64,000 bases of DNA, taken from positions 1,050,091 through 1,114,090 of the forward strand of contig NZ_DLHM01000007.1 of NCBI RefSeq assembly GCF_002483205.1. Reading direction: 5' to 3'. The notes under the pieces were generated by a model. It saw only the letters and a list, made by a program, of their open reading frames with translations. It had not been told where the DNA came from and did no database searches. A program made the translations under genes and the position numbers. The stretch's first letter is position 1; each line of letters begins with the position of its first letter. Below, piece by piece: positions 44,381 to 53,926 of the stretch. The DNA is from Flavihumibacter sp. UBA7668. Lineage in GTDB: Bacteria; Bacteroidota; Bacteroidia; Chitinophagales; Chitinophagaceae.

Positions 44381-46909
44381 TTAGTTTGAAACAGTACGTG
44401 ATGATCTCCCCGAGCTTGTAAATGTTTTTGCTTTAATGATTCCATTCGCCTCAATCGGACCTGTATACTCCATAGATTTTTCAGTTGGTTCTGAACCATC
44501 TGTTGTATACCGAATCACCAGGCCGGGAAACTGAACATTCATCAGCACTTTGCCATTTTCCAGTTTCATGCCCGGTGGTGGTATCCGGTAGGCAAATCCA
44601 CCTGCATAATAATCCAATTTCGGTAATTCCTGCTGACCGAGTCGATTGGCAAAACGATTCCAGTCTGCTGCATATAATTCACCAGCCTTTTCATAATCGG
44701 AACTGGTAGCCCACTCCGGATCTGCCGACCAGGCGCGTTCTGCCAATCCCAATAATTTTGGCAGTATCATATATTCCAGATTGGCTTCACTGCGTAAAGT
44801 CTCTGACCAAATCAGGCCCTGCAACCCAATAATATTTGATTTCCCAAAATCAGTCAGGCGGTCTTTTCCTGCAAATGCATCCGCCTTTACGGGATTGCCG
44901 GCTGCATCTTCTTTTGTATTACGGAAATAATCATAAGGTATAAAATAAAACGGTTTGTCTACATCCGTAAACCCACCCCAGTAATAACCCGGCTCCTGCG
45001 GCGAACGCAGGTAAGACATATCAAAATAGTTATTACTTACCGGAGATAAAATAACTTTATAGCCTGCATTTGCCAGACGATAGGGAAGATCTTCATTTCC
45101 CCATCCAACCATATTGTTCCAGACGTGCAAACGATATCCCTCATTTGCCAAACGGGGATTAACAATCAACTTCGTTTGTCCATGTAGTTTAGTTTTACGC
45201 ATACCCACTTCTTCCCATCCGGATAACTCCAATCCGCGTGCTACCAGCATTTTTTGCACCCGTGTAAAATAATAATACCAGAGGTCATCCACATTTTCAA
45301 GGGTTGGATCCGCTGCAATCAGGGCTTTGCATCTTGGGGAGCCTTCCCAAACACCGGCAGGTACTTCATCTCCACCCATATGGATGGTAGTTAGCGGGGC
45401 ACCTGCTTCTTTATAAATTCCGACCACATCATCAATTATGCGCTCAATAAAAGTGTAAACCGATGGCATTGCCACACACATCACATTATCCGTCCAGGCT
45501 TGTGCAGTGCTATACTTCGATTGATCCATCGTATCACGTAACAAATATTTCAATGCTTCCTCACGATTACCTTCTGCCATAAATTTCCGATACCGTGCAT
45601 CCATCGATTTAATGGCAGCCCTTGCATGTCCGGGTGTTTCTATTTCCGGAATAATCTGAATATGCCGCTCCTTAGCATACTGAAGGATTTCAATAAAATC
45701 CTGACGCGAATAAAATCCGCTTGCCGGGAGTTTTCCCGGTATTGGTCCTGCACCATAGGAAGGAGGTAAATTATTTTTACTATTCAGCGGATGCCCTCTT
45801 AGTGCACCTACCTGTGTTAGTTCCGGAAAGGAGGGCATTTCAATTCTCCAGCCTTCATCATCATTGAAATGCAAATGAAGTGCATTGAGTTTGTACATGG
45901 CCATCAGATCCAGCATACGCAGCATTTCTTTTTTGGGCTGAAAATTTCTTGCGATATCAATCATCAGGCTGCGGAATCCAAACCGGGGCGCATCTTTTAC
46001 TTCTGCTGCGGGTAATTGAATTGATCCTGTTTTATTTTTCCATTGTACAGCAGGAATCAGCGATTGCAAACTCTGAATTCCATAAAATATTCCGGCACTT
46101 GTGCCGGCACTGATTACAACAGCGTTTGCAGAAATTGACAACTCATAGGCTTCTCCCTTCAGGTTATTTTTTTTCAAGTGGATAGTTCCTTCCCGATCCG
46201 GACTGGCCGAGCTAACCGGCAAGGTTTTTCCAAACAAACTCAATCCCTGTTTTGACAGATAGTTAGCTTCTGATCCAAATACCGGATCGGTAAAAATGGT
46301 GGTTTGTGCATCCAATTTAAAATTACCGGTACCGGAAATCAGGCTTACCGGAGTCGGAAGAATTGCCGCACCAGGAGTTGCCTCATATTTTACCGAAGCA
46401 TAGTTTATATAAAAATCCTCTGTGGATTTGTATGCAATTGTAGTATCACTGAACTGACCATGTTTAACACTGGCTAAATTGTATCCCTTTTCAGGATTCG
46501 AATCCCATACCAGGTAAATTCCATTTGGTGCAGCGGAATGATTGAGGGAATATCCCACGGTTGGGTATTGAAATGATACAGATGCTCCTTTTTTCAATGC
46601 CACAGAACCAGCCACCGGGAAAAGCTTATATAAATCACCATTCACATGTTCAATCCTCCAACCACTGGCTGTTGTAGGAATTGCTTCCCGGCTGCAGGAA
46701 AAATAGATTGTCCAGCCATTGCCTGGAAATTCCTTTTTGCCCAGGTTCGTCAGTGTCAGTTCGTTCAGTGCCTTGAATTCTTTGTTATAATTATTGGTTA
46801 TCAGCCGCCATTGCAACTCTATTGAAACCAGGGTTTCAGTATTTTTTTTCTGACAGAAGGAGGTCATACAAAGCAGCAGGAGGAAAAATGCAACGAAAAA
46901 ACGCATCAT
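44381..46909 (-). CDS. Beta-N-acetylhexosaminidase, GH20, secreted
   Basis: 842 residues. Signal peptide (FFVAFFLLLLCMTSFCQ), a CHB/HEX N-terminal domain (VSIELQWRLITNNYNKEF), a GH20b alpha/beta domain (near 190-290), then the GH20 barrel from about 305 with FGFRSLMIDIARNFQPK, HLHFNDDEGWRIE, and the catalytic pair Asp514-Glu515 in HMGGDEVPAGVW. A chitobiase C-terminal domain (VIRYTTDGSEPTEKSMEYTGPI) ends the protein. It removes terminal N-acetylhexosamines from glycans or chitin fragments. Together with the fucosidase it suggests use of fucosylated glycans. Confidence 0.94.
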   Translation of the reverse strand: MMRFFVAFFLLLLCMTSFCQKKNTETLVSIELQWRLITNNYNKEFKALNELTLTNLGKKEFPGNGWTIYFSCSREAIPTTASGWRIEHVNGDLYKLFPVAGSVALKKGASVSFQYPTVGYSLNHSAAPNGIYLVWDSNPEKGYNLASVKHGQFSDTTIAYKSTEDFYINYASVKYEATPGAAILPTPVSLISGTGNFKLDAQTTIFTDPVFGSEANYLSKQGLSLFGKTLPVSSASPDREGTIHLKKNNLKGEAYELSISANAVVISAGTSAGIFYGIQSLQSLIPAVQWKNKTGSIQLPAAEVKDAPRFGFRSLMIDIARNFQPKKEMLRMLDLMAMYKLNALHLHFNDDEGWRIEMPSFPELTQVGALRGHPLNSKNNLPPSYGAGPIPGKLPASGFYSRQDFIEILQYAKERHIQIIPEIETPGHARAAIKSMDARYRKFMAEGNREEALKYLLRDTMDQSKYSTAQAWTDNVMCVAMPSVYTFIERIIDDVVGIYKEAGAPLTTIHMGGDEVPAGVWEGSPRCKALIAADPTLENVDDLWYYYFTRVQKMLVARGLELSGWEEVGMRKTKLHGQTKLIVNPRLANEGYRLHVWNNMVGWGNEDLPYRLANAGYKVILSPVSNNYFDMSYLRSPQEPGYYWGGFTDVDKPFYFIPYDYFRNTKEDAAGNPVKADAFAGKDRLTDFGKSNIIGLQGLIWSETLRSEANLEYMILPKLLGLAERAWSADPEWATSSDYEKAGELYAADWNRFANRLGQQELPKLDYYAGGFAYRIPPPGMKLENGKVLMNVQFPGLVIRYTTDGSEPTEKSMEYTGPIEANGIIKAKTFTSSGRSSRTVSN

Positions 46910-46979
46910 GTTGGTTATATATAAGGGTCTAAAATTAGGATATAAATAATGGCAACTTCATCAAAAATCACAAATCCAT

Positions 46980-46987
46980 TAGCTTTG
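46980..46987 (+). promoter_or_regulatory. Candidate -7 element upstream of block B
   Basis: TAGCTTTG at 46980-46987 matches TAnnTTTG and lies 19 bp before the acpS ATG. No TTG is visible near the expected -33 position, so the promoter is tentative. If real it would drive the long collinear block B. Confidence 0.35.
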
Positions 46988-47006
46988 GCCCAATTAAACT
47001 GAAGCA

Positions 47007-47381
47007 ATGATCCTTGGCACCGGCATCGATTTGGTGGAAGTGGACCGTATAGAACGAAGTCTCAAAGGAAAGGAAGGCTTCCGGAAACTGGTATTTTCTG
47101 CGGGCGAAATTGCTTATTGTGAAAAACAGGCAAATCCCTATCAGCATTATGCAGCCCGTTTTGCCGCGAAAGAAGCATTTCTTAAGGCACTTGGCACCGG
47201 GTGGATAAATGGAACTGCTTTTCATGAAATTGAAATTATTCACAACGTACAGGGACAACCGCAAATCAACCTGTTGGGCGAAACCGCTCAAACATTGGCC
47301 GGTAGGCCATTCCGCCTTATCCATGTATCTTTGTCGCACCAGAAAACCATGGCCACCGCAGTAGTGCTGCTGGAAGACTAA
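47007..47381 (+). CDS. acpS: Holo-[acyl-carrier-protein] synthase (4'-phosphopantetheinyl transferase)
   Basis: 124 residues, the AcpS length. ILGTGIDLVEVDRIERSL at the N-terminus carries the Mg-binding Asp, and ARFAAKEAFLKALGTGW near residue 52 has the conserved Glu and Lys. The C-terminal IHVSLSHQKTMATAVVLLE is also typical. It transfers phosphopantetheine from CoA to the ACP Ser. As the first gene of block B it probably primes the two ACPs encoded at 52343 and 59163, although it could also be the genome's only AcpS. Confidence 0.93.
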   Translation: MILGTGIDLVEVDRIERSLKGKEGFRKLVFSAGEIAYCEKQANPYQHYAARFAAKEAFLKALGTGWINGTAFHEIEIIHNVQGQPQINLLGETAQTLAGRPFRLIHVSLSHQKTMATAVVLLED

Positions 47382-47396
47382 TGTTGCAACCAAACT

Positions 47397-48686
47397 ATGT
47401 ATTCACCCGAAATTGTTTTTGAAGATGTCTTTCGAATCAGGGAATTGCAGGAAAAGAAGCTGCAGGAACTGATGCTGTATCTTGCTTCCCATTCTGTTTT
47501 TTATAAGGAGCGATTTGCCGCTTATGGAATTAATCCTTCTGCCATTCAAGCGCTTTCCGATTTGCAACAGATACCAGTCACCACCAAAGAAGAGCTTCAG
47601 TTAAGGAACTGGGATTTCTGTTGCGTGCCGCGAACAGAAATTGCAGAATATATGTCGAGTTCGGGTACCCTGGGTGCGCCGGTTACCATCGCATTGACAG
47701 AAAATGACCTGACGCGACTGGCTTATAATGAACTTAATTCGTTTCAACTGGCTGGCGGATCGGCTGCCGACACCTACCAGTTGATGCTGACACTGGACCG
47801 CCAGTTCATGGCTGGAATTGCCTATTATATGGGCATCCGAAAATTAGGTGCCTCCCTGGTAAGGGTTGGTCCGGGTGCTCCCTTTTTACAATGGGCTACG
47901 ATTCAGCGACTGAGCCCAACTGTTATAGTGGCTGTTCCTTCTTTCCTGGTAAAGTTGATAGAATTTGCTGAAGCCAATGGCATTGATCTGAATACCAGCT
48001 CGGTTAAATCAGCCATTTGTATCGGCGAAACCATCCGGCTTCCGGATAATACGCCAAACCGACTGGCGAAGCGCATCCAAAAAGCCTGGAATATAACCCT
48101 TTACGGCACCTATGCTTCCACAGAGATGCAAACAGCTTTCACGGAATGTGAAGCAGGTTCAGGTGGCCATCTTAATCCGGAATTGCTGATTGTTGAACTG
48201 CTGGACGAAAACAACCAACCGGTTGCTGCCGGTGAACCAGGTGAAGTAACCATTACTACTTTAGGCGTGGAAGGAATGCCCCTGCTACGATACAAAACAG
48301 GCGATATCTGTATACTTCAGGAAGCACCCTGTTCCTGCGGAAGAAATAGTCCGAGACTGAGCGGAGTCATCGGCCGGAGACAGCAAATGATCAAATTCAA
48401 AGGAACCACCCTTTATCCACCGGCCATCTATGATCTGCTGAATGAAATTCCGGCAATCCGGGATTATGTGATTGAATTGAAAAGGAGCGAATGGGATACC
48501 GATGAAGTTAGGCTGCACCTCGATATTCCTGAACCATCCGAAAGCCTCCTAACTACCATTCGTGAAAAACTGAGGTCAGGATTGCGGGTAATTCCGGAAA
48601 TTTTGGTTACTTCAGCGGCTGAAATACAAGCGCTTCAATTTCCGGAAGGCGGCAGAAAACCGCAGAAATTGATCGATCACCGCTAA
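47397..48686 (+). CDS. AMP-forming aryl acid ligase (PaaK-like)
   Basis: 429 residues, close to phenylacetate-CoA ligases. The ATP-binding loop is YMSSSGTLGAPVTIALT near residue 83, the acyl-adenylate motif LYGTYASTEMQTAF near 237, and the hinge region MPLLRYKTGDIC near 297. A CSCGRNSPRL segment near 311 is the usual PaaK-type cysteine stretch. The C-terminal lid domain has MIKFKGTTLYPPAIYDLL. It begins 15 bp after acpS and lies directly before the ammonia-lyase gene, so the likely substrate is 4-coumarate or a related aryl acid, loaded onto CoA or ACP as polyene starter. Confidence 0.87.
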   Translation: MYSPEIVFEDVFRIRELQEKKLQELMLYLASHSVFYKERFAAYGINPSAIQALSDLQQIPVTTKEELQLRNWDFCCVPRTEIAEYMSSSGTLGAPVTIALTENDLTRLAYNELNSFQLAGGSAADTYQLMLTLDRQFMAGIAYYMGIRKLGASLVRVGPGAPFLQWATIQRLSPTVIVAVPSFLVKLIEFAEANGIDLNTSSVKSAICIGETIRLPDNTPNRLAKRIQKAWNITLYGTYASTEMQTAFTECEAGSGGHLNPELLIVELLDENNQPVAAGEPGEVTITTLGVEGMPLLRYKTGDICILQEAPCSCGRNSPRLSGVIGRRQQMIKFKGTTLYPPAIYDLLNEIPAIRDYVIELKRSEWDTDEVRLHLDIPEPSESLLTTIREKLRSGLRVIPEILVTSAAEIQALQFPEGGRKPQKLIDHR

Positions 48687-48719
48687 TTGCGGCAATTTTG
48701 TTCATTATCCCTAATTTTG
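48687..48719 (+). promoter_or_regulatory. Candidate promoter before the ammonia-lyase gene
   Basis: TTG at 48687-48689 and TAATTTTG at 48712-48719 (exact TAnnTTTG), 22 bp apart. The predicted transcript start near 48726 leaves only the GTG at 48744 as a compatible start codon. The -33 spacing is at the long end of the usual range. Confidence 0.4.
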
Positions 48720-48743
48720 AGCCCTTTCAATAACGACAAGAAC

Positions 48744-50309
48744 GTGATAAATTTTACGATCGACAAACAGTTGACCCTATCCGATTTTCAGGAAATAGTA
48801 CTGGAAGAAAAACCTCTTTCCATTAGTTCCGCTATCCTTAATAATGTAGCGAAGAACCACGATTTCCTTAAAGGCTTCGCGTCCAACAAAATTATTTATG
48901 GCATTAATACAGGTTTTGGTCCCATGGCTCAATACCGGATCAGTGAGCAAAACCTCAATGCCCTTCAATACAACCTGATTCGCAGCCACAGTACCGGAAG
49001 CGGTCAGCCGATTGCGCCGGTATTGGTTCGGGGATTACTGCTGGCCCGCCTTAATAATTTTCTGCAGGGATATTCCGGCATTCATCCCGAACTGGTTGAA
49101 TTGCTGGTGGAACTGCTGAATAAAAAAGTGTACCCGGTTATTTATGAACATGGCGGCGTTGGAGCAAGTGGCGATCTTGTTCAACTGGCGCATCTTGCGC
49201 TGACCCTGATCGGAGAAGGAGATGTATGGTATGAGGGCGTAATTCGCCCAACGGAAGAAGTCTTCGCGCAGTTATCGATCAAACCGCTCACCATTCATGT
49301 ACGTGAAGGATTGGCGCTGATCAATGGTACTTCAGCTATGACAGGCATTGCCTTGGTAAACCTGTTGCAGGCCAGAAAACTGTTGGAATGGTCCGTTTTC
49401 CTTTCTGCCATGACCAATGAAGTGGTGGAAGCCTATGATGATCATTTCTCTCATGAACTAAACCATGTCAAACACCATCCGGGGCAGCAGGCGATCGCCA
49501 AAATGATGCGCAACCTGCTCGGCGATAGTCATATGATCCGCAGCAGAAAAAAACATCTCTATGAAGGGGATAAGATGGATCAGGATGTTTTTGAGGACAA
49601 AGTGCAGGAATATTATTCTCTTCGTTGTATTACCCAGGTGCTTGGTCCAATTCTGGATACCATTGAACAGGCAGAAAAAGTGATTGTAGCGGAATTTAAT
49701 TCGGTAAATGATAATCCGATTATTGACCATGAAAATGCAAATATTTTCCATGGAGGTAATTTTCATGGCGATTATGTTTCGCTTGAAATGGATAAGCTGA
49801 AAATTGCCATCACCAAACTGAGCATGTTGAGTGAGCGACAGTTGAACTACCTGTTGAATGCCCGGCTAAATGAAAAATTCCCGCCATTCCTGAACCTGGG
49901 CACACTTGGTCTGAATTTCGGTATTCAGGGGATGCAATTCACCGCAACTTCCACTGTTGCTGAGAATCAGACCTTCAGCAACCCCATGTATATTCACAGC
50001 ATCCCGAATAATAATGATAATCAGGACATCGTCAGCATGGGTTCCAATGCAGCCCTGCTTACCCGTCGGGTGATCAATAATTCATTTGAAGTGTTAGTAA
50101 TACAGATGATCACTTTATTACATGCGGTGGATTACCTGAAATGTCAGGATCGGATGGCTTCTGCCACACTGGGACTGTACAAGGAAATCCATGCTATTTT
50201 CCCAAGTTTTGTGGAGGATGCCCCGCGGTATAAAATGATTGCTGCGGTGCGTGCTTATTTTGAACAGGCTGAGCCGGTAGTAAGCAGGGCCATCCGTCAA
50301 CAACAATAA
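48744..50309 (+). CDS. Aromatic amino acid ammonia-lyase, probably tyrosine-specific
   Basis: 521 residues from a GTG at 48744 (VINFTIDKQLTL); earlier TTG codons would add a poorly conserved tail. The self-formed MIO cofactor comes from Ala141-Ser142-Gly143 in GGVGASGDLVQL. The sequence follows, nearly block by block, the Flavobacterium johnsoniae tyrosine ammonia-lyase that I recall from its flexirubin locus, including YGINTGFGPMAQYRIS, LQYNLIRSHSTGSGQP, NGTSAMTGIALVN and HSIPNNNDNQDIVSMG. The SH pair in the selectivity loop is also seen in histidine lyases, so context decides. It would make 4-coumarate for the ligase upstream. Confidence 0.9.
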   Translation: MINFTIDKQLTLSDFQEIVLEEKPLSISSAILNNVAKNHDFLKGFASNKIIYGINTGFGPMAQYRISEQNLNALQYNLIRSHSTGSGQPIAPVLVRGLLLARLNNFLQGYSGIHPELVELLVELLNKKVYPVIYEHGGVGASGDLVQLAHLALTLIGEGDVWYEGVIRPTEEVFAQLSIKPLTIHVREGLALINGTSAMTGIALVNLLQARKLLEWSVFLSAMTNEVVEAYDDHFSHELNHVKHHPGQQAIAKMMRNLLGDSHMIRSRKKHLYEGDKMDQDVFEDKVQEYYSLRCITQVLGPILDTIEQAEKVIVAEFNSVNDNPIIDHENANIFHGGNFHGDYVSLEMDKLKIAITKLSMLSERQLNYLLNARLNEKFPPFLNLGTLGLNFGIQGMQFTATSTVAENQTFSNPMYIHSIPNNNDNQDIVSMGSNAALLTRRVINNSFEVLVIQMITLLHAVDYLKCQDRMASATLGLYKEIHAIFPSFVEDAPRYKMIAAVRAYFEQAEPVVSRAIRQQQ

Positions 50310-50316
50310 ATTGCGT

Positions 50317-51045
50317 ATGAAAACTGTATTGGTAACCGGAGGATCCCGTGGAATTGGTCGTGCTATCTGCCTGAAAATGGCCGGATTAGGCTACCATGTG
50401 CTGGTTAATTACAAAGGCAATCAGGCAGCTGCCGAAGAAACTCTGGAGGGAATTAAGGCAGTCGGAGCTACCGGAGAATTAATCGCTTTTAATGTAGCAG
50501 ATAAGGAACAGATCAAATCTGTTTTGGGTGGATGGATCGAAGCAAATAAGGAAAACCCTATTGAAGTCCTGGTGAATAATGCCGGTATCAAAGACGATAC
50601 CCTGATGATGTGGATGAAAGATGAACAGTGGGAATCCGTACTATCTACCAGTCTGGATGCTTTTTTCTATGTTACCAGAGAGGTTTTAAGTGGAATGCTG
50701 ATGCGCAGAATGGGGAGAATCATCAATGTTGTTTCCTTATCGGGGTTGAAAGGAATGCCCGGACAAACCAATTACTCTGCCGCAAAGGCCGGTGTTATCG
50801 GGGCAACAAAAGCACTTGCACAGGAAGTTGCGAAACGTGGAGTAACGGTAAATGCAGTGGCACCTGGTTTCATTCAAACTGATATGACCGAAGCACTCAA
50901 TGAACAGGAACTCAAAGCCATGATTCCGGTGCAGCGATTCGGAAAGCCGGAAGAGGTAGCACATGCCGTGGCATTTTTAGCTTCGCCGGATTCTGGTTAT
51001 ATTACAGGTACCGTTTTATCGATTAACGGAGGACTTTATACATAG
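50317..51045 (+). CDS. fabG: 3-oxoacyl-ACP reductase (FabG-type, SDR)
   Basis: 242 residues from the ATG at 50317 (a TTG at 50311 is less likely). TGGSRGIGRAI at residue 7 binds NADPH, NNAG lies near 88, and the Ser-Tyr-Lys set is in NVVSLSGLKG and YSAAKAG near 150. It reduces the beta-keto group of the growing ACP-bound chain. The gene is 7 bp after the lyase and 5 bp before a ketosynthase, so it is the cluster ketoreductase rather than a general FabG. Confidence 0.93.
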   Translation: MKTVLVTGGSRGIGRAICLKMAGLGYHVLVNYKGNQAAAEETLEGIKAVGATGELIAFNVADKEQIKSVLGGWIEANKENPIEVLVNNAGIKDDTLMMWMKDEQWESVLSTSLDAFFYVTREVLSGMLMRRMGRIINVVSLSGLKGMPGQTNYSAAKAGVIGATKALAQEVAKRGVTVNAVAPGFIQTDMTEALNEQELKAMIPVQRFGKPEEVAHAVAFLASPDSGYITGTVLSINGGLYT

Positions 51046-51050
51046 CAGGC

Positions 51051-52274
51051 ATGAAGAGAGTAGTGATTACAGGTATGGGGATCTATTCCTGTATTGGAAA
51101 AAATCTCAATGAGGTAAAACAATCCCTTTACGAAGGGAAATCAGGTATAATTCTGGACCAGGCCCGGAAGGAATTCGGGTATCGTTCCGGGTTAACCGGT
51201 TTTGTGGAGCGTCCCAATCTGAAGGGAATGCTCGATCGCAGGGCAAGAATCATGTTACCCCAGCAGGGTGAGTATGCGTATATGGCTACCATTGAAGCGC
51301 TTCAACAGGCCGGGATAACCGAAGAACTGCTGAATTCCATGACTATTGGGGTCCTTTATGGAAACGATAGTTCCGCAGAGCCGGTTGTAACAGGCACAGA
51401 CCTCATGCGGGAGAAAAAAGATACCACATTGGTAGGGTCCGGTTCGGTTTTCCAGGTAATGAATTCTACGGTTACCATGAACCTGGCCACTATTTTCAGA
51501 CTAAAAGGGGTAAATTTTACGATTAGTGCAGCCTGCGCCAGCGGAAGCCATTCTATTGGTCTGGGCTACCATTTTATTAAATCCGGTTTGCAGGAGGCGG
51601 TGATTTGCGGTGGAGCTCAGGAAATCAATATTTATTCAATGGGCAGTTTTGATGCCCTTTCGGCTTTTTCAATTCGTGAATCCGATCCTACCAGGGCCTC
51701 CCGCCCTTTTGATAAAAACCGGGATGGCCTTATTCCTTCCGGTGGCGCTGCTACAGTAATACTGGAAAGTCTTGATTCTGCGCTTGCAAGAGGAGCCAAT
51801 ATCCTGGGAGAAGTGGTTGGATATGGATTTTCTTCCAATGGTGAACATATTTCGAATCCTACGGTAGATGGCCCGGTACGGGCATTAAATATGGCGTTGA
51901 AGGATGCAGGTCTAAGTTCAAAGGATATTTATTATATTAATGCTCACGCTACATCCACACCAGCGGGTGATAGTAGTGAAGCAAGAGCCATTCATGAAGT
52001 ATTTGGATCTACCCGACCCTATGTAAGTTCTACCAAATCCATGACAGGTCATGAATGCTGGATGGCTGGTGCCAGTGAAATTGTTTACAGCATGCTGATG
52101 ATGCAAAATAACTTTATAGCACCCAATATCAATTTTGAAGAGCCGGATGAGGATTCTGAACGGATCAACCTCGTTACAAAAACAATTGACACCGATTTCG
52201 ATTGTTTTTTATCCAATTCATTTGGCTTTGGGGGAACGAATTCCTCACTGATCGTCCGTAAATATTACAATTAA
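51051..52274 (+). CDS. Beta-ketoacyl-ACP synthase (KAS I/II type), intact active site
   Basis: 407 residues. Nucleophile Cys162 in SAACASGSHS, the first His in NAHATSTPAGD, and the Lys/His pair in SSTKSMTGHECW complete the Cys-His-His set. PFDKNRDGLIPSGGAATVIL near 220 is the usual KAS marker. The protein elongates the ACP-bound chain. Its place between ketoreductase and ACP genes suggests a main elongating ketosynthase of the polyene pathway. Confidence 0.92.
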   Translation: MKRVVITGMGIYSCIGKNLNEVKQSLYEGKSGIILDQARKEFGYRSGLTGFVERPNLKGMLDRRARIMLPQQGEYAYMATIEALQQAGITEELLNSMTIGVLYGNDSSAEPVVTGTDLMREKKDTTLVGSGSVFQVMNSTVTMNLATIFRLKGVNFTISAACASGSHSIGLGYHFIKSGLQEAVICGGAQEINIYSMGSFDALSAFSIRESDPTRASRPFDKNRDGLIPSGGAATVILESLDSALARGANILGEVVGYGFSSNGEHISNPTVDGPVRALNMALKDAGLSSKDIYYINAHATSTPAGDSSEARAIHEVFGSTRPYVSSTKSMTGHECWMAGASEIVYSMLMMQNNFIAPNINFEEPDEDSERINLVTKTIDTDFDCFLSNSFGFGGTNSSLIVRKYYN

Positions 52275-52342
52275 TCACCGATATTCGACGTTTTATCCTT
52301 TTACTGATTAAAGAAAACCTTAACCGACTTAATTTAGCCGCT

Positions 52343-52600
52343 ATGACAATTGAGCAAATTATTGAAAAGATCAATTACCTGTTGGTGGAAGAGTTTGAAG
52401 TGGACGCGGACAAAATTTCTCCTGAAGCGAACCTCAAAGAAACCCTTGAACTCGATAGTCTGGATTATATCGATATGGTGGTGGTATTGGAACACCATTT
52501 CGGTTTTAAAGTAAAACCGGAAGATTTTATAAGTATCGAAAGTATCCAGGATTTTTATGATTATACTGCCCAAAGAATCAACTCTAAAGAACTGGTATAA
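52343..52600 (+). CDS. Acyl carrier protein 1 of the pigment locus
   Basis: 85 residues with the four-helix ACP pattern. The phosphopantetheine Ser39 lies in LELDSLDYIDMVVVLE. It is acidic and begins 68 bp after the ketosynthase. Its stop overlaps the acyltransferase start as TAATG, so the two are translationally coupled. It is a distinct ACP from the second one at 59163; one may carry the starter and the other the extension. Confidence 0.92.
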   Translation: MTIEQIIEKINYLLVEEFEVDADKISPEANLKETLELDSLDYIDMVVVLEHHFGFKVKPEDFISIESIQDFYDYTAQRINSKELV

Positions 52601-53481
52601 TGGCTACCTGGCAGGGGAAGTCCCAGGCTACTCCGCTGGGTTACCGCATATTTGTTGTGGTACTCAGGCGATTGGGGCTTTCTCCCGCGTATGTGTTGCT
52701 TCGATTTGTAGCCGCCTATTATTTTCTTTTTTCCGGGAAATCAACCCGGGTTTTGTTACACTATTTTCAGGATCGCCTGGGATATTCCGGCTGGAAAGCC
52801 AGAAAAGCGGTCTATAGCACCTATTATCAGTTTGGTCAGACATTGATAGATAAAGTAGCGGTGATGGCGGGCCTGAATCCAGATTTAAGTTTTGATTTTG
52901 ATGGAGAAGAATGGCTCCACCAGATGGTAAAACAGGGAAAAGGAGGACTGCTCCTGAGCGCACATGTTGGTAATTGGGAAATCGCCGGACACCTGCTTAA
53001 ACGATTGAAGGCACCGATAAATGTAGTCATGTACGATGGTGAAGAGGAACAGATAAAAGCATATCTGGAAAATGTAACCGGAGGCCGAAACATGAAACTG
53101 ATCCTAATCAGGGACGACATGAGTCATATTTTTGCTATAAATCAGGCTTTGGACAGAAATGAACTGGTTTGCATCCATGCGGACCGTTTTCTGGAAGGAA
53201 ATAAAACGCTTTCGGCCCAATTCCTGGGGAAAACAGCTAATTTTCCGCTTGGTCCGTTTTTATTAGCGGCCAGCCTGCAGGTTCCGGTTAGTTTTGTTTA
53301 CGCATTTAAGGAATCAAATCGGCATTATCATTTTTTCGCCAGTCCGCCGGTAAACTATACCAGTGGCACCAGACAGGAAAGAGTGAACAATGCCCTGCAG
53401 GATTTTGTGGTGGAAACTGAGCAGAAATTGCGACGCTATCCCACTCAATGGTTTAATTTTTACGATTTCTGGAAAGCATGA
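52600..53481 (+). CDS. LpxL/HtrB-type lysophospholipid acyltransferase
   Basis: 293 residues. An N-terminal hydrophobic stretch precedes the acyltransferase core with the HX4E motif in LLSAHVGNWEIAGHLL near residue 125, then VCIHADRFLEGNKTLSAQFLGKTANFPLGPFLLA near 185. This pattern belongs to the lipid A late acyltransferases, which take the acyl group from ACP. In this context it may transfer an ACP-bound polyene to its lipid acceptor. The stop overlaps the dehydratase gene start. Confidence 0.88.
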   Translation: MATWQGKSQATPLGYRIFVVVLRRLGLSPAYVLLRFVAAYYFLFSGKSTRVLLHYFQDRLGYSGWKARKAVYSTYYQFGQTLIDKVAVMAGLNPDLSFDFDGEEWLHQMVKQGKGGLLLSAHVGNWEIAGHLLKRLKAPINVVMYDGEEEQIKAYLENVTGGRNMKLILIRDDMSHIFAINQALDRNELVCIHADRFLEGNKTLSAQFLGKTANFPLGPFLLAASLQVPVSFVYAFKESNRHYHFFASPPVNYTSGTRQERVNNALQDFVVETEQKLRRYPTQWFNFYDFWKA

Positions 53482-53909
53482 CACTACTGATCAACGAGCA
53501 ATTAGAACAAATTCTTCCCCAGCGCGCTCCCTTCGTTATGATCGATGCGCTGGTAGCTGATGATCCTGCCCAAACGGAAACTGGTTTTGAAATCTTACCC
53601 GAAAATATTTTGACCCGGAATGGCAAAGCTACGGCTGCCTTACTGGTTGAAAATATTGCACAAACCGCTGCAGCAGGTGCCGGATATAAGGCTCTTCAGG
53701 GCAATGGTCCTGTGTTGGTAGGTTTTATAGGAGCCATCAAAAACCTGGAGATTCATGCACTGCCAGAGGTAGGTACCCGACTGAAAACGATCACCAGGCA
53801 GGTCAACACGGTGTTTAATGTATCCATAGTAGAAGGCTATGTATATAAAGGCGATCAGTTGCTGGCCTCCTGTGAAATTAAAATTTTTCTTCAGGAACCC
53901 AAATCATAA
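53478..53909 (+). CDS. Hotdog dehydratase, ApeP-like, lacks the FabZ His
   Basis: 143 residues of hotdog fold. ILPQRAPFVMIDAL at residue 12 corresponds to the LPHRYPF segment of FabZ. The catalytic Glu is kept as Glu58 in LLVENIAQTAAAGAGY, but the HFPG segment with its catalytic His is absent (the aligned region reads PENILTRNGK). A second hotdog protein at 63638 has the reverse situation, so a mixed dehydratase is plausible. The gene overlaps the acyltransferase by 4 bp. Confidence 0.82.
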   Translation: MTLLINEQLEQILPQRAPFVMIDALVADDPAQTETGFEILPENILTRNGKATAALLVENIAQTAAAGAGYKALQGNGPVLVGFIGAIKNLEIHALPEVGTRLKTITRQVNTVFNVSIVEGYVYKGDQLLASCEIKIFLQEPKS

Positions 53910-53926
53910 CCATTAATACTACAGCC

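Noticed and set aside
37412..47006. Mobile element or prophage carrying the glycan-use segment
   Set aside because: No transposase, integrase, flanking direct repeats or tRNA was seen; interruption is inferred only from gene order and decay.
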